From contig NC_022663.1 of assembly GCF_000157895.3 (NCBI RefSeq), forward strand, positions 1,426,001 through 1,490,000: 64,000 nt of DNA, written 5' to 3'. The position numbers and the translations under genes were made by a program. A model generated the notes under the pieces. That model was not told the DNA's origin and did not search any database. It saw only the letters and a list, made by a program, of their open reading frames with translations. How positions within the stretch are numbered: position 1 is the first letter of the stretch; the number at the start of each line of letters is the position of its first letter. Origin of the DNA: Mycobacterium kansasii ATCC 12478. Lineage in GTDB: Bacteria; Actinomycetota; Actinomycetes; Mycobacteriales; Mycobacteriaceae. This document shows positions 17,495 through 26,260 of this stretch, in pieces.

Positions 17495-17775
17495 GCCGCG
17501 CCCAGCGCCGATGTTCGACCCCACCAGCAACTCTCCGCGTCGGCTCCGTGGGCGTTGGCTTACTCCGGCATCGTCACGCCCAACTATCTCGGCCTCATCG
17601 GACACGCCGGAATCAGCAACGGCTCCGTGAGCTGCGCGAATCGCTGGCCGCGTGGACGAATTATGACATCGCGAATTCGACAAGAATCTATTGAGGATCC
17701 GTATAGGCCCGGCACTGATTCTGAGGTCAAGCACACCAGCGCTGCCCCAAACAGATCAGCACCAGGAGATCCACG

Positions 17776-18111
17776 ATGTTCACTCGCCGTTTCGCCGGCC
17801 CCATGGCCGGCGCCGCCCTGACTGCCGCCACCCTCGGCCTAGCGGCACTCGGCTCCGCCGGCGCCGCCAGCGCCAACTCCGTCGATGACGCGTTCCTCGC
17901 GCAGCTGAAAGCGGACGGGATCACCCCGCCGACCGCGGCGCGCGCGATCAGCGAAGCGCACGCAGTCTGCACTGCCCTCGACGAAGGCCACTCGGCCAAG
18001 GAGGTCATCAACGCGGTAGCCGAGTCGACCGGTCTGAGCGCCAAGGGCGCCAAGACGTTCGCTATCGACGCCGCATCGGCCTACTGCCCGCAGTACGTGA
18101 CCTCGGACTAA
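17776..18111 (+). CDS. Secreted DUF732 protein (Rv1291c-like)
   Basis: A 111-residue exported protein with an Ala-rich signal peptide (cleavage likely near ASANS, residue 34). The mature DUF732 domain has two conserved cysteines (AVC near 59-61 and YCPQY near 104-108). It matches Rv1291c in length, sequence and position next to argS. A GGAG ribosome-binding site precedes the ATG. DUF732 proteins are small mycobacterial secreted proteins without established function. A second, divergent DUF732 gene lies at 60655-60990. Confidence 0.88.
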   Translation: MFTRRFAGPMAGAALTAATLGLAALGSAGAASANSVDDAFLAQLKADGITPPTAARAISEAHAVCTALDEGHSAKEVINAVAESTGLSAKGAKTFAIDAASAYCPQYVTSD

Positions 18112-18120
18112 CAAGTGCCT

Positions 18121-18161
18121 CGGCGCATGCGGCGGCCCCGACCGGGTTCCCACATGCGCCG
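18121..18161 (+). terminator. Terminator-like hairpin after the DUF732 gene
   Basis: A 9-bp perfect inverted repeat (CGGCGCATG at 18121-18129 and its complement at 18153-18161) begins 10 nt after the stop codon. It encloses a GC-rich 23-nt loop that can pair further. There is no U-tract. Position and stem strength support a transcription end for the upstream secreted-protein gene. Confidence 0.5.
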
Positions 18162-18274
18162 GTTTAGTGCCGCGTTGCCTTGATTGACCAAACCGCCTCG
18201 GTACGAACGCGACGTGGGTCTCCGGCGTGGGCAAACGTTGCGCCTATCAATTGCCCAGGGTGCATGCTTGATCG

Positions 18275-19699
18275 GTGACCGCAAGCAGCGTCCTCAGCCG
18301 ACGCAGCGTCATCCGGGATTACCTGCAGGGCGCGGTCTGGGTGCTGCCGACCCTCGGCGTCATACTCGGTCTCGGGGCCGGGGCTATCCTGTCGCTGATC
18401 CCCGTCAAATCCGGCTCGCTGATCGACAAGGTGATGTTTCAGGGCACCGCCGGCGACGCCCGCGGGGTGCTGATCGTGGTGTCCGCCACCATGATCACCA
18501 CGATCGGCATCGTCTTCTCGCTGACGGTGTTGTCCCTGCAGATCGCCTCGAGCCAATTTTCCGTCCGGTTGTTGCGAACCTTCCTGCGCGATGTGCCCAA
18601 CCAGGTGGTGCTGGCGGTCTTCGCCTGCACCTTCGCCTATAGCACCGGCGGGCTACACACGGTCGGGGAGCATGTCGGCGGAGCCGCGTTTGTTCCCAAG
18701 GTCGCGGTCAGCGGATCGCTCGCGCTGGCGTTCGTCAGCCTCGGCGCGCTGATCTACTTCCTGCACCACCTCATGCACTCGATCCAGATCGACACCATCA
18801 TGGAGAAGGTACGGCTGCGCACACTTCGCCTGATCGACGAGATGTACCCCGACCCGGATTCGCCGGATCGGCGCGTGGAAACCCCACCCAACCCGCCGCA
18901 AGATGCGGTGCCGCTGTTGGCCCCGCAATCGGGCTATCTGCAAACCGTCGACATCGAAGACATCGCTGAATTAGCGGCGGTCGACAAGCATGCCGTGCTG
19001 CTCGTCACTTTCGTCGGCGACTACGTCACCGCCGGTGGCTTGCTCGGCTGGTGCTGGCGCGGCGGCGCGGCGCCGCGTCCCCCGGTATCAGACTTCCCCC
19101 AAAACTGTTTGCGTCATGTGCACATCGGGTTCGAGCGCACCCTGCACCAAGATGTCCGCTTCGGACTGCGCCAGCTGGTCGATATCGCGCTGCGGGCATT
19201 GTCGCCGGCGATAAACGACCCGTACACGGCGATCCAAGTGGTGCACCATCTTTCGGCCGTCGAGTCGGTGCTGGCCGCCCGGGCCCTTCCGGACGACGTA
19301 CGCCGCGACGGGGCCGGGGAACTCCTCGTCTGGCTTCCCTACCCTGGCTTTGCTGCCTACCTTCAGGTCGGATGTGGGCAGGTTCGTCGCTACGGGATGC
19401 ACGAACCGCTGGTGCTTGCGGCGCTGCTGCAGCTGTTGAGCGCCGTCGCCCAGAACTGTGTCGACCCCTCACGCCGAGCGGCGGTGCGGACCCAGATCGC
19501 CCTTGTTGCCCGGGCTGCGCAGCGCGAGTTGGCGGACGAGGCGGATCGGGCCCTGGTTGTCAGTGCCGCAGCACGAGCGACCGAGGTCGTGGAGAATCCC
19601 GGTACTTTGGCGCCCTCGTCGTCCGCGTTCGGCCAGGTGGCTGCGGCGCAGGCGGCGGCCTCGACAATTACGGCCGCCGAAGACCCGGACATTCGGTGA
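18275..19699 (+). CDS. DUF2254 family integral membrane protein (Rv1290c position)
   Basis: A 474-residue protein with four predicted membrane segments in the N-terminal third (about 22-42, 66-90, 109-130 and 143-165) and a large soluble C-terminal region. This is the layout of the DUF2254 predicted-membrane-protein family. It starts at GTG 18275; the nearest upstream ATG runs into a stop after four codons. It occupies the place of Rv1290c in M. tuberculosis. Function of the family is not established. The C-terminus is Ala-rich and probably flexible. Confidence 0.75.
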   Translation: MTASSVLSRRSVIRDYLQGAVWVLPTLGVILGLGAGAILSLIPVKSGSLIDKVMFQGTAGDARGVLIVVSATMITTIGIVFSLTVLSLQIASSQFSVRLLRTFLRDVPNQVVLAVFACTFAYSTGGLHTVGEHVGGAAFVPKVAVSGSLALAFVSLGALIYFLHHLMHSIQIDTIMEKVRLRTLRLIDEMYPDPDSPDRRVETPPNPPQDAVPLLAPQSGYLQTVDIEDIAELAAVDKHAVLLVTFVGDYVTAGGLLGWCWRGGAAPRPPVSDFPQNCLRHVHIGFERTLHQDVRFGLRQLVDIALRALSPAINDPYTAIQVVHHLSAVESVLAARALPDDVRRDGAGELLVWLPYPGFAAYLQVGCGQVRRYGMHEPLVLAALLQLLSAVAQNCVDPSRRAAVRTQIALVARAAQRELADEADRALVVSAAARATEVVENPGTLAPSSSAFGQVAAAQAAASTITAAEDPDIR

Positions 19700-19710
19700 T
19701 GCCCCAGGGA

Positions 19711-20349
19711 CTACGCCTTGTCCGTCGCCGAAACCGGCGTCCATCTATCCCACATGTCGCCGAAGTTGAGCGTGACCAGCGACGACGGGTCGACGTTGAC
19801 GATTTCGCGGAAGTGGTCTTGCCAACCCCACCAGACACTGATGTAGAACACATGGTCAAACCAGCTCAGCTGGTAATCGGCCGGAATGGACTCGCCCTTG
19901 TTCTCCGGCGCAAACACCGCCACGGCCAGCATTCCCAGGATCGCGAACTTGGTCAGCTGAATTTTGCCGTCATTTGCGGTGCGCAGTACCGCACCGGAGT
20001 TCACGTACGGCGTTACCTCGAAGCCATCCGGGCCTTCGTCGATGTGACCGTGCAACCACCGGTGAATCCCGAACAGAACATCGGCAATGTCGGGACGCTT
20101 GTCCGGCAGATCGGATCGCACCGCCACCGGAAAGCGCGTTTCTTCGAGGTTGACACCGGGAGTCGCCATCACACCGAAGATGTCGAGCGAATCCCGGATG
20201 ACTCTCCTGAAACGCGTGCCGACTCCCAACGCCGGATAGCGTTTTCGGGCGGTGCCGTCGACGGCGTTGCACGCGTGCAGCATGGCCACGTCCCACAGTT
20301 TTCGATCCCACTGTTGCAGCGACTGCGCAACGGACTCGCCCACGGTCAT
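19711..20349 (-). CDS. Conserved mycobacterial protein of unknown function (Rv1289-like)
   Basis: A 212-residue soluble-looking protein strongly resembling the recalled Rv1289 sequence (for example MTVGES at the start, QQWDRKLWDVAMLHACNAVD and WWGWQDHFREIVNV). It has no signal peptide or membrane helix. It contains an aromatic-rich stretch (WFDHVFYISVWWGWQDHF, about residues 167-184). No catalytic motif was recognised. It faces the DUF2254 gene tail to tail with an 11-bp gap. Its function is unknown. Confidence 0.8.
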   Translation of the reverse strand: MTVGESVAQSLQQWDRKLWDVAMLHACNAVDGTARKRYPALGVGTRFRRVIRDSLDIFGVMATPGVNLEETRFPVAVRSDLPDKRPDIADVLFGIHRWLHGHIDEGPDGFEVTPYVNSGAVLRTANDGKIQLTKFAILGMLAVAVFAPENKGESIPADYQLSWFDHVFYISVWWGWQDHFREIVNVDPSSLVTLNFGDMWDRWTPVSATDKA

Positions 20350-20398
20350 GCGATCAGGCTATCGGCCAGTACCTCGGTCGTGGCGCAACCGGCCCGCC

Positions 20399-20920
20399 CT
20401 ACTGAGGTCGAGCAGGAAACGCCGCCACCGGCATTTCGACGGAGCCGCGGCACGGACCGTTGTCGATGTCGGTATGCCAGGTGCCCCGCATCGACCCGTC
20501 TGACTGAGGCGTGTAGAACGCCCACGACCGCGCAGGCGCCCACACTTTGGCCACCCCCTCTCCCAGGTAGCAATCCCATTGGAAGTCGAAGTGCTCCACC
20601 CATTTGGTGCCATCCCAGGCGTAGTGAGAAGGCTGGGGCAGCGTCGGGTTCTTCGGTGTGGGCCCGTTGGTGGCAGTGGCGACGCAGTTGGCGGCCGAAC
20701 AGGTCGTCGTGAAGACGTAGTCCGCGCTGAAGGTGGGCTCGGCCTGGCCGGCGGCCATGCTGGTGCCGGACTTGACTGCGGCGTAGCGCACCAGCGAGTA
20801 TTTCCCGTTCCACGATGGCGTCGCCGCGTGCAGCGCAACGGCAGGGTTGCCGACCACCGCGATCACGGCGGCAGCGAGCATCCCGGCGACACGGGCTTCC
20901 CACCTGGAAATCGGACGCAT
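20399..20920 (-). CDS. Small secreted protein of unknown function
   Basis: From the ATG at 20918-20920 the product is 173 residues with a signal peptide (hydrophobic core AGMLAAAVIAVVG, cleavage near HAA, about residue 33). The mature part is aromatic-rich with two likely disulfides (TTC..NC near 72-77, and single cysteines in WDCYLG and GPCRGS). Repeated W/Y-containing beta-like segments suggest a small extracellular beta fold. The frame is open 10 codons further upstream to a TTG, but that start is less likely. It resembles a class of mycobacterial secreted hypothetical proteins; no function can be assigned. Confidence 0.7.
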   Translation of the reverse strand: MRPISRWEARVAGMLAAAVIAVVGNPAVALHAATPSWNGKYSLVRYAAVKSGTSMAAGQAEPTFSADYVFTTTCSAANCVATATNGPTPKNPTLPQPSHYAWDGTKWVEHFDFQWDCYLGEGVAKVWAPARSWAFYTPQSDGSMRGTWHTDIDNGPCRGSVEMPVAAFPARPQ

Positions 20921-21025
20921 CGGGTATATGGTGCGGCTTCGACGACGCAATCAGGTCTCAGCGCGGACACGATCGCGTTCGGCTGCAGAAGCGTCGAAAC
21001 TGTGAGCAACACAGGGCAATCCGCG

Positions 21026-21562
21026 TCATCGGCCGAGTACGAGGAACAACCCATACGCGGCGATCGACTGCGAGTCGACGATCACTCCAGAGCGGATCAT
21101 CTGCTCGACATCGCCACGCGGAAACCAGGCGCTGCACATGTCCTGCTCCTCGTGCTCAGGATCGGAATCCCCCTCGGTGATGTCGGTGGCCAGATACACC
21201 CACCCACGCTGGCTCGTCATTCCCGGAGCGGTGTCGAGCCGGCCCAGCAACTCAAGCGACGCCGCGCACAATCCGGTCTCCTCGCGCAGCTCACGCGCGG
21301 CCAGCTCGGCGGGCTCCAGATCGGCCAAATCGGGCGCAGTGCCCTGCGGGAACTCCCAGCGTCGGGCCCCGACGGGATACCGGAATTGCTCGACCAGCCG
21401 GAATCGTCGCCCGTCATACGGCATCACGAGCGCGTAGGTCGGCTTGTCGACCACGCCGTAAATCCCGGGGCTGCCATCGGGGCGGCGGATGTCGTCTTCG
21501 CGGAGCACCATCCAGCGATTGCGATAGATCTCGCGGGACGCGACGGGTTCGATGTAGGGCAC
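21026..21562 (-). CDS. Nudix hydrolase, ADP-ribose pyrophosphatase-like
   Basis: A 178-residue single-domain Nudix protein. The Nudix box spans about 74-98 and includes AARELREETGL, giving the metal-binding Glu pair (RE..EE). An upstream segment (RLVEQFRYPVGARRWEFPQG) is typical of ADP-ribose and ADP-sugar pyrophosphatases. The likely substrates are nucleoside-diphosphate sugars, but sequence alone cannot fix the substrate. The gene lies divergently 64 bp from a DUF2971 gene, which may share its promoter region. Confidence 0.85.
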   Translation of the reverse strand: MPYIEPVASREIYRNRWMVLREDDIRRPDGSPGIYGVVDKPTYALVMPYDGRRFRLVEQFRYPVGARRWEFPQGTAPDLADLEPAELAARELREETGLCAASLELLGRLDTAPGMTSQRGWVYLATDITEGDSDPEHEEQDMCSAWFPRGDVEQMIRSGVIVDSQSIAAYGLFLVLGR

Positions 21563-21626
21563 CCGGCCAGTATTGCGGCAGCCGCCGCGGGGAGCGCTCC
21601 TCGGCCGACATGCTTCACTAGGCGAC

Positions 21627-22544
21627 GTGTCCGATGACGCAGCTGCGGGCGGCTCAGCAGAACAAGTAACCGATTGGCCGGTGCGTGAAAGCGACGGCAG
21701 CGTTTACCACTACACAGACATCAAGGGCCTCAAGGGAATTCTCGACTCCGGACAAATCTGGGGAACTCATGTCGCGTACCTGAACGACTCCCAGGAGTTC
21801 TCCTACGGCGTGGAAGCCATATGCGCGATGATTGCGCGGTACGGGGAGCACGTTAAAGCGTCCACACAGACGGAACCTGAATTGCGATCGTCTGCGATCC
21901 TGGGCGTCTGTAAGAACGTGCTGCGCGCCCAAGAGCTGATCGCCGACGATTTCGGACCGTTTGTGGCCTGCTTTTCGATGTTCGGAGACGACCTGTCCCA
22001 GTGGCGCGGCTACGCCAACGGCGGCTACGCGATCGAGTTCGACAGCCGAATACTGAAAGATTCCGTCAAGCAGACGACCCTGCCCACCGAACTTCCGATC
22101 AGTGAATCCACCCCGGTGCCCGAGTTGCATCCGGTGGAATATCTACCGGAGCGGCAGTCGGCGCGGGTGGCCCGGCTGGTCGACGACCATATCGACGAGC
22201 TGATCAACGCCGTGGGCGACGACCCGGGCACCGGCATTCATCCGGCTCAGCAGCGCCTGGTCCGGCGAATAATTCCGTTAGCGGCTTCGATGAAGCACAA
22301 GAAGTTCTTCGGCGAAGCAGAACAGCGGCTGATATCCCATACGTCAGAGACGTTCTATTCCACGTCCCGCATCGGCTTGATCCCGCGGGTGCGGTTTGAA
22401 TTCGACCGAAGCGCGGTCAAAGGCGTGCTCGTGGGGCCCAGCGAACACTGCGACGCCAAAACCCTGTCACTGTGCCGCTACCTGCGGCGTTGGTACCCAA
22501 AAGCCGAGGTGATTCGGTCAAACGTGCCATATCGGGATATTTGA
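21627..22544 (+). CDS. DUF2971 family protein
   Basis: A 305-residue protein when started at the GTG at 21627; the frame extends to a TTG at 21573. It shows hallmarks of the DUF2971 family: an N-terminal HYT motif (28-30) followed by a helix and GTHVAYLNDSQEF, then CFSMFGDDLSQWRGYA (115-130), and YAIEFD shortly after. There is no signal peptide or membrane helix. Family members are scattered across bacteria and poorly characterised. The HYT motif recalls the His-Tyr pair of ADP-ribosyltransferases, but that link is my inference. The start has only a weak ribosome-binding site. It is divergent from the Nudix gene and tail to tail with the SRPBCC gene. Confidence 0.75.
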   Translation: MSDDAAAGGSAEQVTDWPVRESDGSVYHYTDIKGLKGILDSGQIWGTHVAYLNDSQEFSYGVEAICAMIARYGEHVKASTQTEPELRSSAILGVCKNVLRAQELIADDFGPFVACFSMFGDDLSQWRGYANGGYAIEFDSRILKDSVKQTTLPTELPISESTPVPELHPVEYLPERQSARVARLVDDHIDELINAVGDDPGTGIHPAQQRLVRRIIPLAASMKHKKFFGEAEQRLISHTSETFYSTSRIGLIPRVRFEFDRSAVKGVLVGPSEHCDAKTLSLCRYLRRWYPKAEVIRSNVPYRDI

Positions 22545-22556
22545 CATATCCGCGAT

Positions 22557-23027
22557 TCACGCCGCCGTTTCGGCCGCTTTCTTGATGCGTCGCAGTGTTT
22601 CCTGAATGCCGCGGTCCATTTGTCGCCCCCGCGGAATAGCCGCTTCGGCCAACCTGTTGACCATCGAACACCAGAGAAACTCGAAAGATTCGGTGAGCAG
22701 TGTTCCGCCCGACGGCGTCGGCTCCATGGTGTATCGCCAGCGTGTTTCTTCACGGCCGGCACCGTCGTTGACGGTGGTAAAGCTGAATTCGCGGCCCCGC
22801 TCGGCCGTGCCCACCACCGCGGTCCTTTCCCAGCGCATCAGACCGAGCCGGTTGTACCCGCGGAACCGCGCACCCGGGGCCGCCGTGGAAACCCCGTCGA
22901 GCCACTCGCACCGATAGCACTCCGGGCTCCAGTCCCCCATCCGGGTGACGTCGGCAACGAGGTCGTACACCAGATCGGGAGGTGCGGAAATATCGATACT
23001 TTCCTGACCGCGCCGGGCAGTGGGCAT
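22557..23027 (-). CDS. SRPBCC (START/polyketide-cyclase-like) family protein
   Basis: A 156-residue protein with the helix-grip fold pattern: the N-terminal strand ESIDISAPPDLVYDLVADVTRMGDWSP split by the usual helices, GARFRGYNR in the middle, and a long C-terminal helix (about 125-155). Such domains bind hydrophobic ligands or catalyse cyclisations; several are stress-related in mycobacteria. No catalytic residue pattern allows a finer call. Its start lies about 145 bp from the divergent potassium-channel gene. Confidence 0.8.
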   Translation of the reverse strand: MPTARRGQESIDISAPPDLVYDLVADVTRMGDWSPECYRCEWLDGVSTAAPGARFRGYNRLGLMRWERTAVVGTAERGREFSFTTVNDGAGREETRWRYTMEPTPSGGTLLTESFEFLWCSMVNRLAEAAIPRGRQMDRGIQETLRRIKKAAETAA

Positions 23028-23171
23028 GGCCCGAGTATCCCACCCGACTGCGCGCCGAGTTACGGCACATGTTCGGCCGGCAAACCGTTACGGTGCCAGA
23101 TAGCCGTAGATAGCGACAGCGGCCAGCGGAGGGTTGAAAATGCCAGACGACCCGGTGCCACGGCGGTATCG

Positions 23172-24887
23172 GTGAGAGCGCGCCGGCACATCATCGTCAG
23201 CGGTGACGACGCGCTGGCGAACACGATTGTCGAGGAGCTGAACAGCGCCGGCGTCCACATTGTCAAGCTGGCCGCCGACAAGCTCAAAGATGCCGAGCTT
23301 TCGCAGGCGATCGCCGTCATCTGCGCCGGCGACGACGACGCGCGAAACCTCGAGATCGCGCTGCTGGCAAGGAAAGCCGACCCGCACGTGCGTGTGGTGG
23401 CGAGGCTGGCCAACGACGTCCTGCGCGAAGCGATGACTGCCGCCAACGAGCCCGGCGCGATCCTCGACGTCGCTGATCTGGCTGCGCCTTCGGTCGTCGA
23501 GGCCTGTTTGGCGCGCACCGCTCACCCGTTCGAGGTGGCCGGCATGAAGTTCGTCGTCTGGCGGTCCGAGGCACCGCGGGAGGCGACCTTGCGGGAAATC
23601 TACGGCGACCTTGCGCCGGTGGCCGTGGTCCGCGGCAAGGACTCGTCCAACCCCGGCGAGCTGGTGGCCTGTCCGGGCCGCGATCTGCGCGTCCACGCCG
23701 GCGACCAGACCGCGATGATCGGCACCGCGGACGAGCTGGCCGTCCGCGGCATCAAGGTCCCCCGGCCCACAGCGACGCGTTTCCGCCTGCTGTGGCTTCG
23801 CCAGCTGTCCGACGCGGTACGCACTTTCCGTAACGACGTGAACCCGATGTTCTATCGGGCTTTGGCCGCGATGGCGGTCCTGCTCGTCGGATCGACGATT
23901 TTGTTGCGCTTTGCCTACCTGCGCCCACCCGGGATGACGTGGCTGGATGCGCTGTACTTCAGCACCGAGACGATCGCGACCGTGGGCTACGGCGACTTCA
24001 GCTTCGCCCACCAGCCCACGTGGCTGCGGGTGTTCAGCATCTCGCTGATGTTCGCCGGCGTGACCCTCACCGCGATTCTGGTCGCTTTCCTCGCCGACCT
24101 GCTGTTGTCGCGCCGCTTCACCCGTTCGGCCGGACGGATGCGGGTACGCCACCTACGTAACCACGTCATCGTCGTCGGGCTCGGCTCGTTCGGCATCCGG
24201 GTGGTCAGGGACTTGACCGCCGCCGGCTACGACGTCGCGGTCATCGAGCTCGACGAAAACAGCCGATACCTGTCATCGGCGGCCGAGCTGGAGGTGCCGG
24301 TCATCTTTGGTGATGCGACGTTGCCACAGACACTGGAATCGGCCTGCGTCGCTCACGCCCGCGCGGTGGCGGTGCTCACCCAGGACGACATGGTCAACGT
24401 CGAAGCCGGGATCGTGCTGCGGGAAATGCTGGGTGGCCTCAAGGCCAAGGGACGCAGCGTTCCGCTCGTCCTGCGCGTCTACGACCGCACGCTGGGCACC
24501 GCGGTGGCCCAGCGGTTCGGCTTCGAAAGTGTGCGCTCGACCGTGGAATTGGCGGCACCGTGGTTCATCGGCGCCGCAATGGGCCTGCAGGTGCTGGGCA
24601 CCTTTTCGGTGGGGCAAAGTTCCTTCATGGTGGGCGGAATGCAAGTGGGCATCGGCAGCGAACTCGACGGGCTGCCGATGTACGAGTTGTCAACCGATAC
24701 CCGGGTCATCGCGATCACCAGGGCCGACGAGCCGGTCACCCTGCATCCGCGCCGGGAGGCACGGCTGCGGGCCGGCGACACCGTCTATCTCGTCGGCCCC
24801 TACCGCGAGCTGCTGGCGACGCTACGCAAGGGCCAACCCGTGCAGCAGCGCGCGGTCGGTGGCTTGCCCGAGGCGGCGACTGGTTGA
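23172..24887 (+). CDS. Potassium channel with N- and C-terminal RCK/TrkA-type domains
   Basis: A 571-residue protein starting at GTG 23172. Residues 1-190 form a Rossmann-type TrkA-N/RCK domain and its accessory part (HIIVSGDD motif at 6-13). Two membrane helices (about 228-248 and 286-311) flank a pore loop with the potassium selectivity filter TVGYGDF (270-276). A second Rossmann domain follows (HVIVVGLGSFG at 331-341) and then a TrkA-C-like domain (about 480-545). Most bacterial 2TM channels carry RCK domains only after the pore; a complete one before it is unusual. The N-terminal nucleotide loop (GDDALA) lacks the full GxGxxG pattern, so it may be structural. Potassium uptake or efflux is likely but direction is unknown. 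Confidence 0.88.
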   Translation: MRARRHIIVSGDDALANTIVEELNSAGVHIVKLAADKLKDAELSQAIAVICAGDDDARNLEIALLARKADPHVRVVARLANDVLREAMTAANEPGAILDVADLAAPSVVEACLARTAHPFEVAGMKFVVWRSEAPREATLREIYGDLAPVAVVRGKDSSNPGELVACPGRDLRVHAGDQTAMIGTADELAVRGIKVPRPTATRFRLLWLRQLSDAVRTFRNDVNPMFYRALAAMAVLLVGSTILLRFAYLRPPGMTWLDALYFSTETIATVGYGDFSFAHQPTWLRVFSISLMFAGVTLTAILVAFLADLLLSRRFTRSAGRMRVRHLRNHVIVVGLGSFGIRVVRDLTAAGYDVAVIELDENSRYLSSAAELEVPVIFGDATLPQTLESACVAHARAVAVLTQDDMVNVEAGIVLREMLGGLKAKGRSVPLVLRVYDRTLGTAVAQRFGFESVRSTVELAAPWFIGAAMGLQVLGTFSVGQSSFMVGGMQVGIGSELDGLPMYELSTDTRVIAITRADEPVTLHPRREARLRAGDTVYLVGPYRELLATLRKGQPVQQRAVGGLPEAATG

Positions 24888-24888
24888 T

Positions 24889-25779
24889 CTACAGTGCGGC
24901 AACCACGTCGGTGGCGCGACGAAGCTGATCGACGTCAGCACTGGTCGGGATCAGCTGAACCTCATCGGTGCCGATCTCGTCGAACTTTCGCAGCACCGCC
25001 AGCAGTTGCTCCTCACCACCCGCCCAGCCGGTCATCGGCGCCATGGCATCGACGTATTCGGCCGGGATCCAGTTCATGTAGTGCCGCAGGTGACGATGCA
25101 CCTGCGCGCGTGCTTGATCCGGCGACCCGAAGGCGAACCAGAACGACGTCCCCAGGTGTGGTTTGGGTTTGCCTGCTTCGGCCCAGGCGGTGCGAGCAAC
25201 GTCGTAGAGCTCGTTCTGCCTGGCGACGTCGAGGTCGAGGGTTGTTCCTGCGAGCCCGTCGGCCCATGCGGCGGCGCTGCGAAGGGTCTTTGGCCCGATT
25301 GTCCCGACGAGCAGCGGCGGGCCGCCGGCCTGCACCGGCGCCGGGCCGATCGGCCGCCGTGACTCGGTGATCTTCTCGCCGGCCCAGACCCGCTTCATGA
25401 CCGCCACCCGTTCGGCCATGCCGCGCATCGTCTGCGTCGAACAGTCGGCGCCCACGGCGTGGTAGTCCTCCTGCCGGCCGCCGATCCCGACTCCCACCGT
25501 CAACCTGCCACCGCTCAGCACGTCGCCGGTGGCCAGGGCTTTGGCCAGCAGCACCGGGTGATGCAATTGGGGCACGATCACCGTCGTCACCAACCGGACC
25601 CGGTCGGTCCAGGCGGCCAGCGCACCCAGCAGCGTCAGGCTGTCGGGGTTGTCGAACGCGATGCGCTCGCCCCAGCACAGCGACGAGAACGGTCCGTCGT
25701 CTATTGCGCGCGCCCACTTCTTGAGCACCGCCGCGTCGAGGTCGGGCTCCATCACGGGCATGGTCATGGCTATCTGCAC
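24889..25779 (-). CDS. LLM-class flavin/F420-dependent oxidoreductase
   Basis: A 296-residue luciferase-like monooxygenase fold protein from the GTG at 25777-25779 (VQIAMTMPVMEPDL). Typical segments are the strand-loop WGERIAFDNPDSLTLLGALAA, DVLSGGRLTVGVGIGG (family cofactor/phosphate region) and PPLLVGTIGPKTLR. In mycobacteria most proteins of this subclass use F420, but the cofactor cannot be proven from sequence. The frame continues upstream to 25836; the chosen start avoids overlap with the divergent VOC gene. It ends one base after the potassium-channel stop, tail to tail. Confidence 0.85.
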   Translation of the reverse strand: MQIAMTMPVMEPDLDAAVLKKWARAIDDGPFSSLCWGERIAFDNPDSLTLLGALAAWTDRVRLVTTVIVPQLHHPVLLAKALATGDVLSGGRLTVGVGIGGRQEDYHAVGADCSTQTMRGMAERVAVMKRVWAGEKITESRRPIGPAPVQAGGPPLLVGTIGPKTLRSAAAWADGLAGTTLDLDVARQNELYDVARTAWAEAGKPKPHLGTSFWFAFGSPDQARAQVHRHLRHYMNWIPAEYVDAMAPMTGWAGGEEQLLAVLRKFDEIGTDEVQLIPTSADVDQLRRATDVVAAL

Positions 25780-25806
25780 GATGGCGATTCTGGCAGCATG
25801 GCCTAG

Positions 25807-26220
25807 ATGGGGTTCGCCAGCACGTCGATTGCGCATGTCAGGCTCACGGTCACCGATATCGAGCGATCGCGGCGGTTCTACGAGAGCGTGTTCAGCTGGC
25901 CGGTGCTGATCGAAGTTCCCGACAACGCCGACGATGCAACGCGCCGGCAGTTGGGCTTTCTGTTCGGCGGCGTCATCTACGACCTCGGCGGCGCGCTGTT
26001 AGGCCTGCGGCCAGTAGCCGACGACCGCTTCGACGAGGATCGCACCGGCCTGGACCACATCGCGTTCCGGGTCGGCAGCAGAGCCGAATTAGACGTTGCT
26101 GCTACACATCTCGACGATCTCGGCATCCGGCACGAGCCGATCAAAGACATCGGGCCGGCATACATTCTCGAGTTCCGCGACCCCGACAACATTGCATTGG
26201 AACTCACCGCGCCCAAATAG
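25807..26220 (+). CDS. VOC (glyoxalase/dioxygenase fold) family protein 1
   Basis: A 137-residue protein with two beta-alpha-beta-beta-beta modules. The first begins HVRLTVTDIERSRRFYESVF and the second GLDHIAFRVGSRAEL, ending DPDNIALEL. His10, a His in LDHIAF and Glu in ALEL are at the usual metal-ligand positions of the vicinal oxygen chelate superfamily. The substrate is unknown. It is the first of two adjacent VOC genes, 40 bp apart, and diverges from the LLM oxidoreductase. Confidence 0.85.
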   Translation: MGFASTSIAHVRLTVTDIERSRRFYESVFSWPVLIEVPDNADDATRRQLGFLFGGVIYDLGGALLGLRPVADDRFDEDRTGLDHIAFRVGSRAELDVAATHLDDLGIRHEPIKDIGPAYILEFRDPDNIALELTAPK

Positions 26221-26260
26221 CGGGCGCGACACGGCGCCGCAAAGGAGGGGAGGCCAACAC

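Noticed and set aside
14843..17760. Genomic island integrated at tRNA-Arg
   Set aside because: No integrase, no repeated tRNA 3' end and no mobility genes were found, although the sensor pair next to it may be accessory.
19051..20712. Very long plus-strand frame covering the end of the DUF2254 gene and two minus-strand genes
   Set aside because: It overlaps three better-supported genes in other frames and has low-complexity Arg/Pro-rich sequence without homology features.
22620..23171. N-terminal extension of the potassium channel to 22620
   Set aside because: It would lie antisense over the SRPBCC gene and its sequence is not RCK-like; the GTG at 23172 starts exactly at the Rossmann strand.
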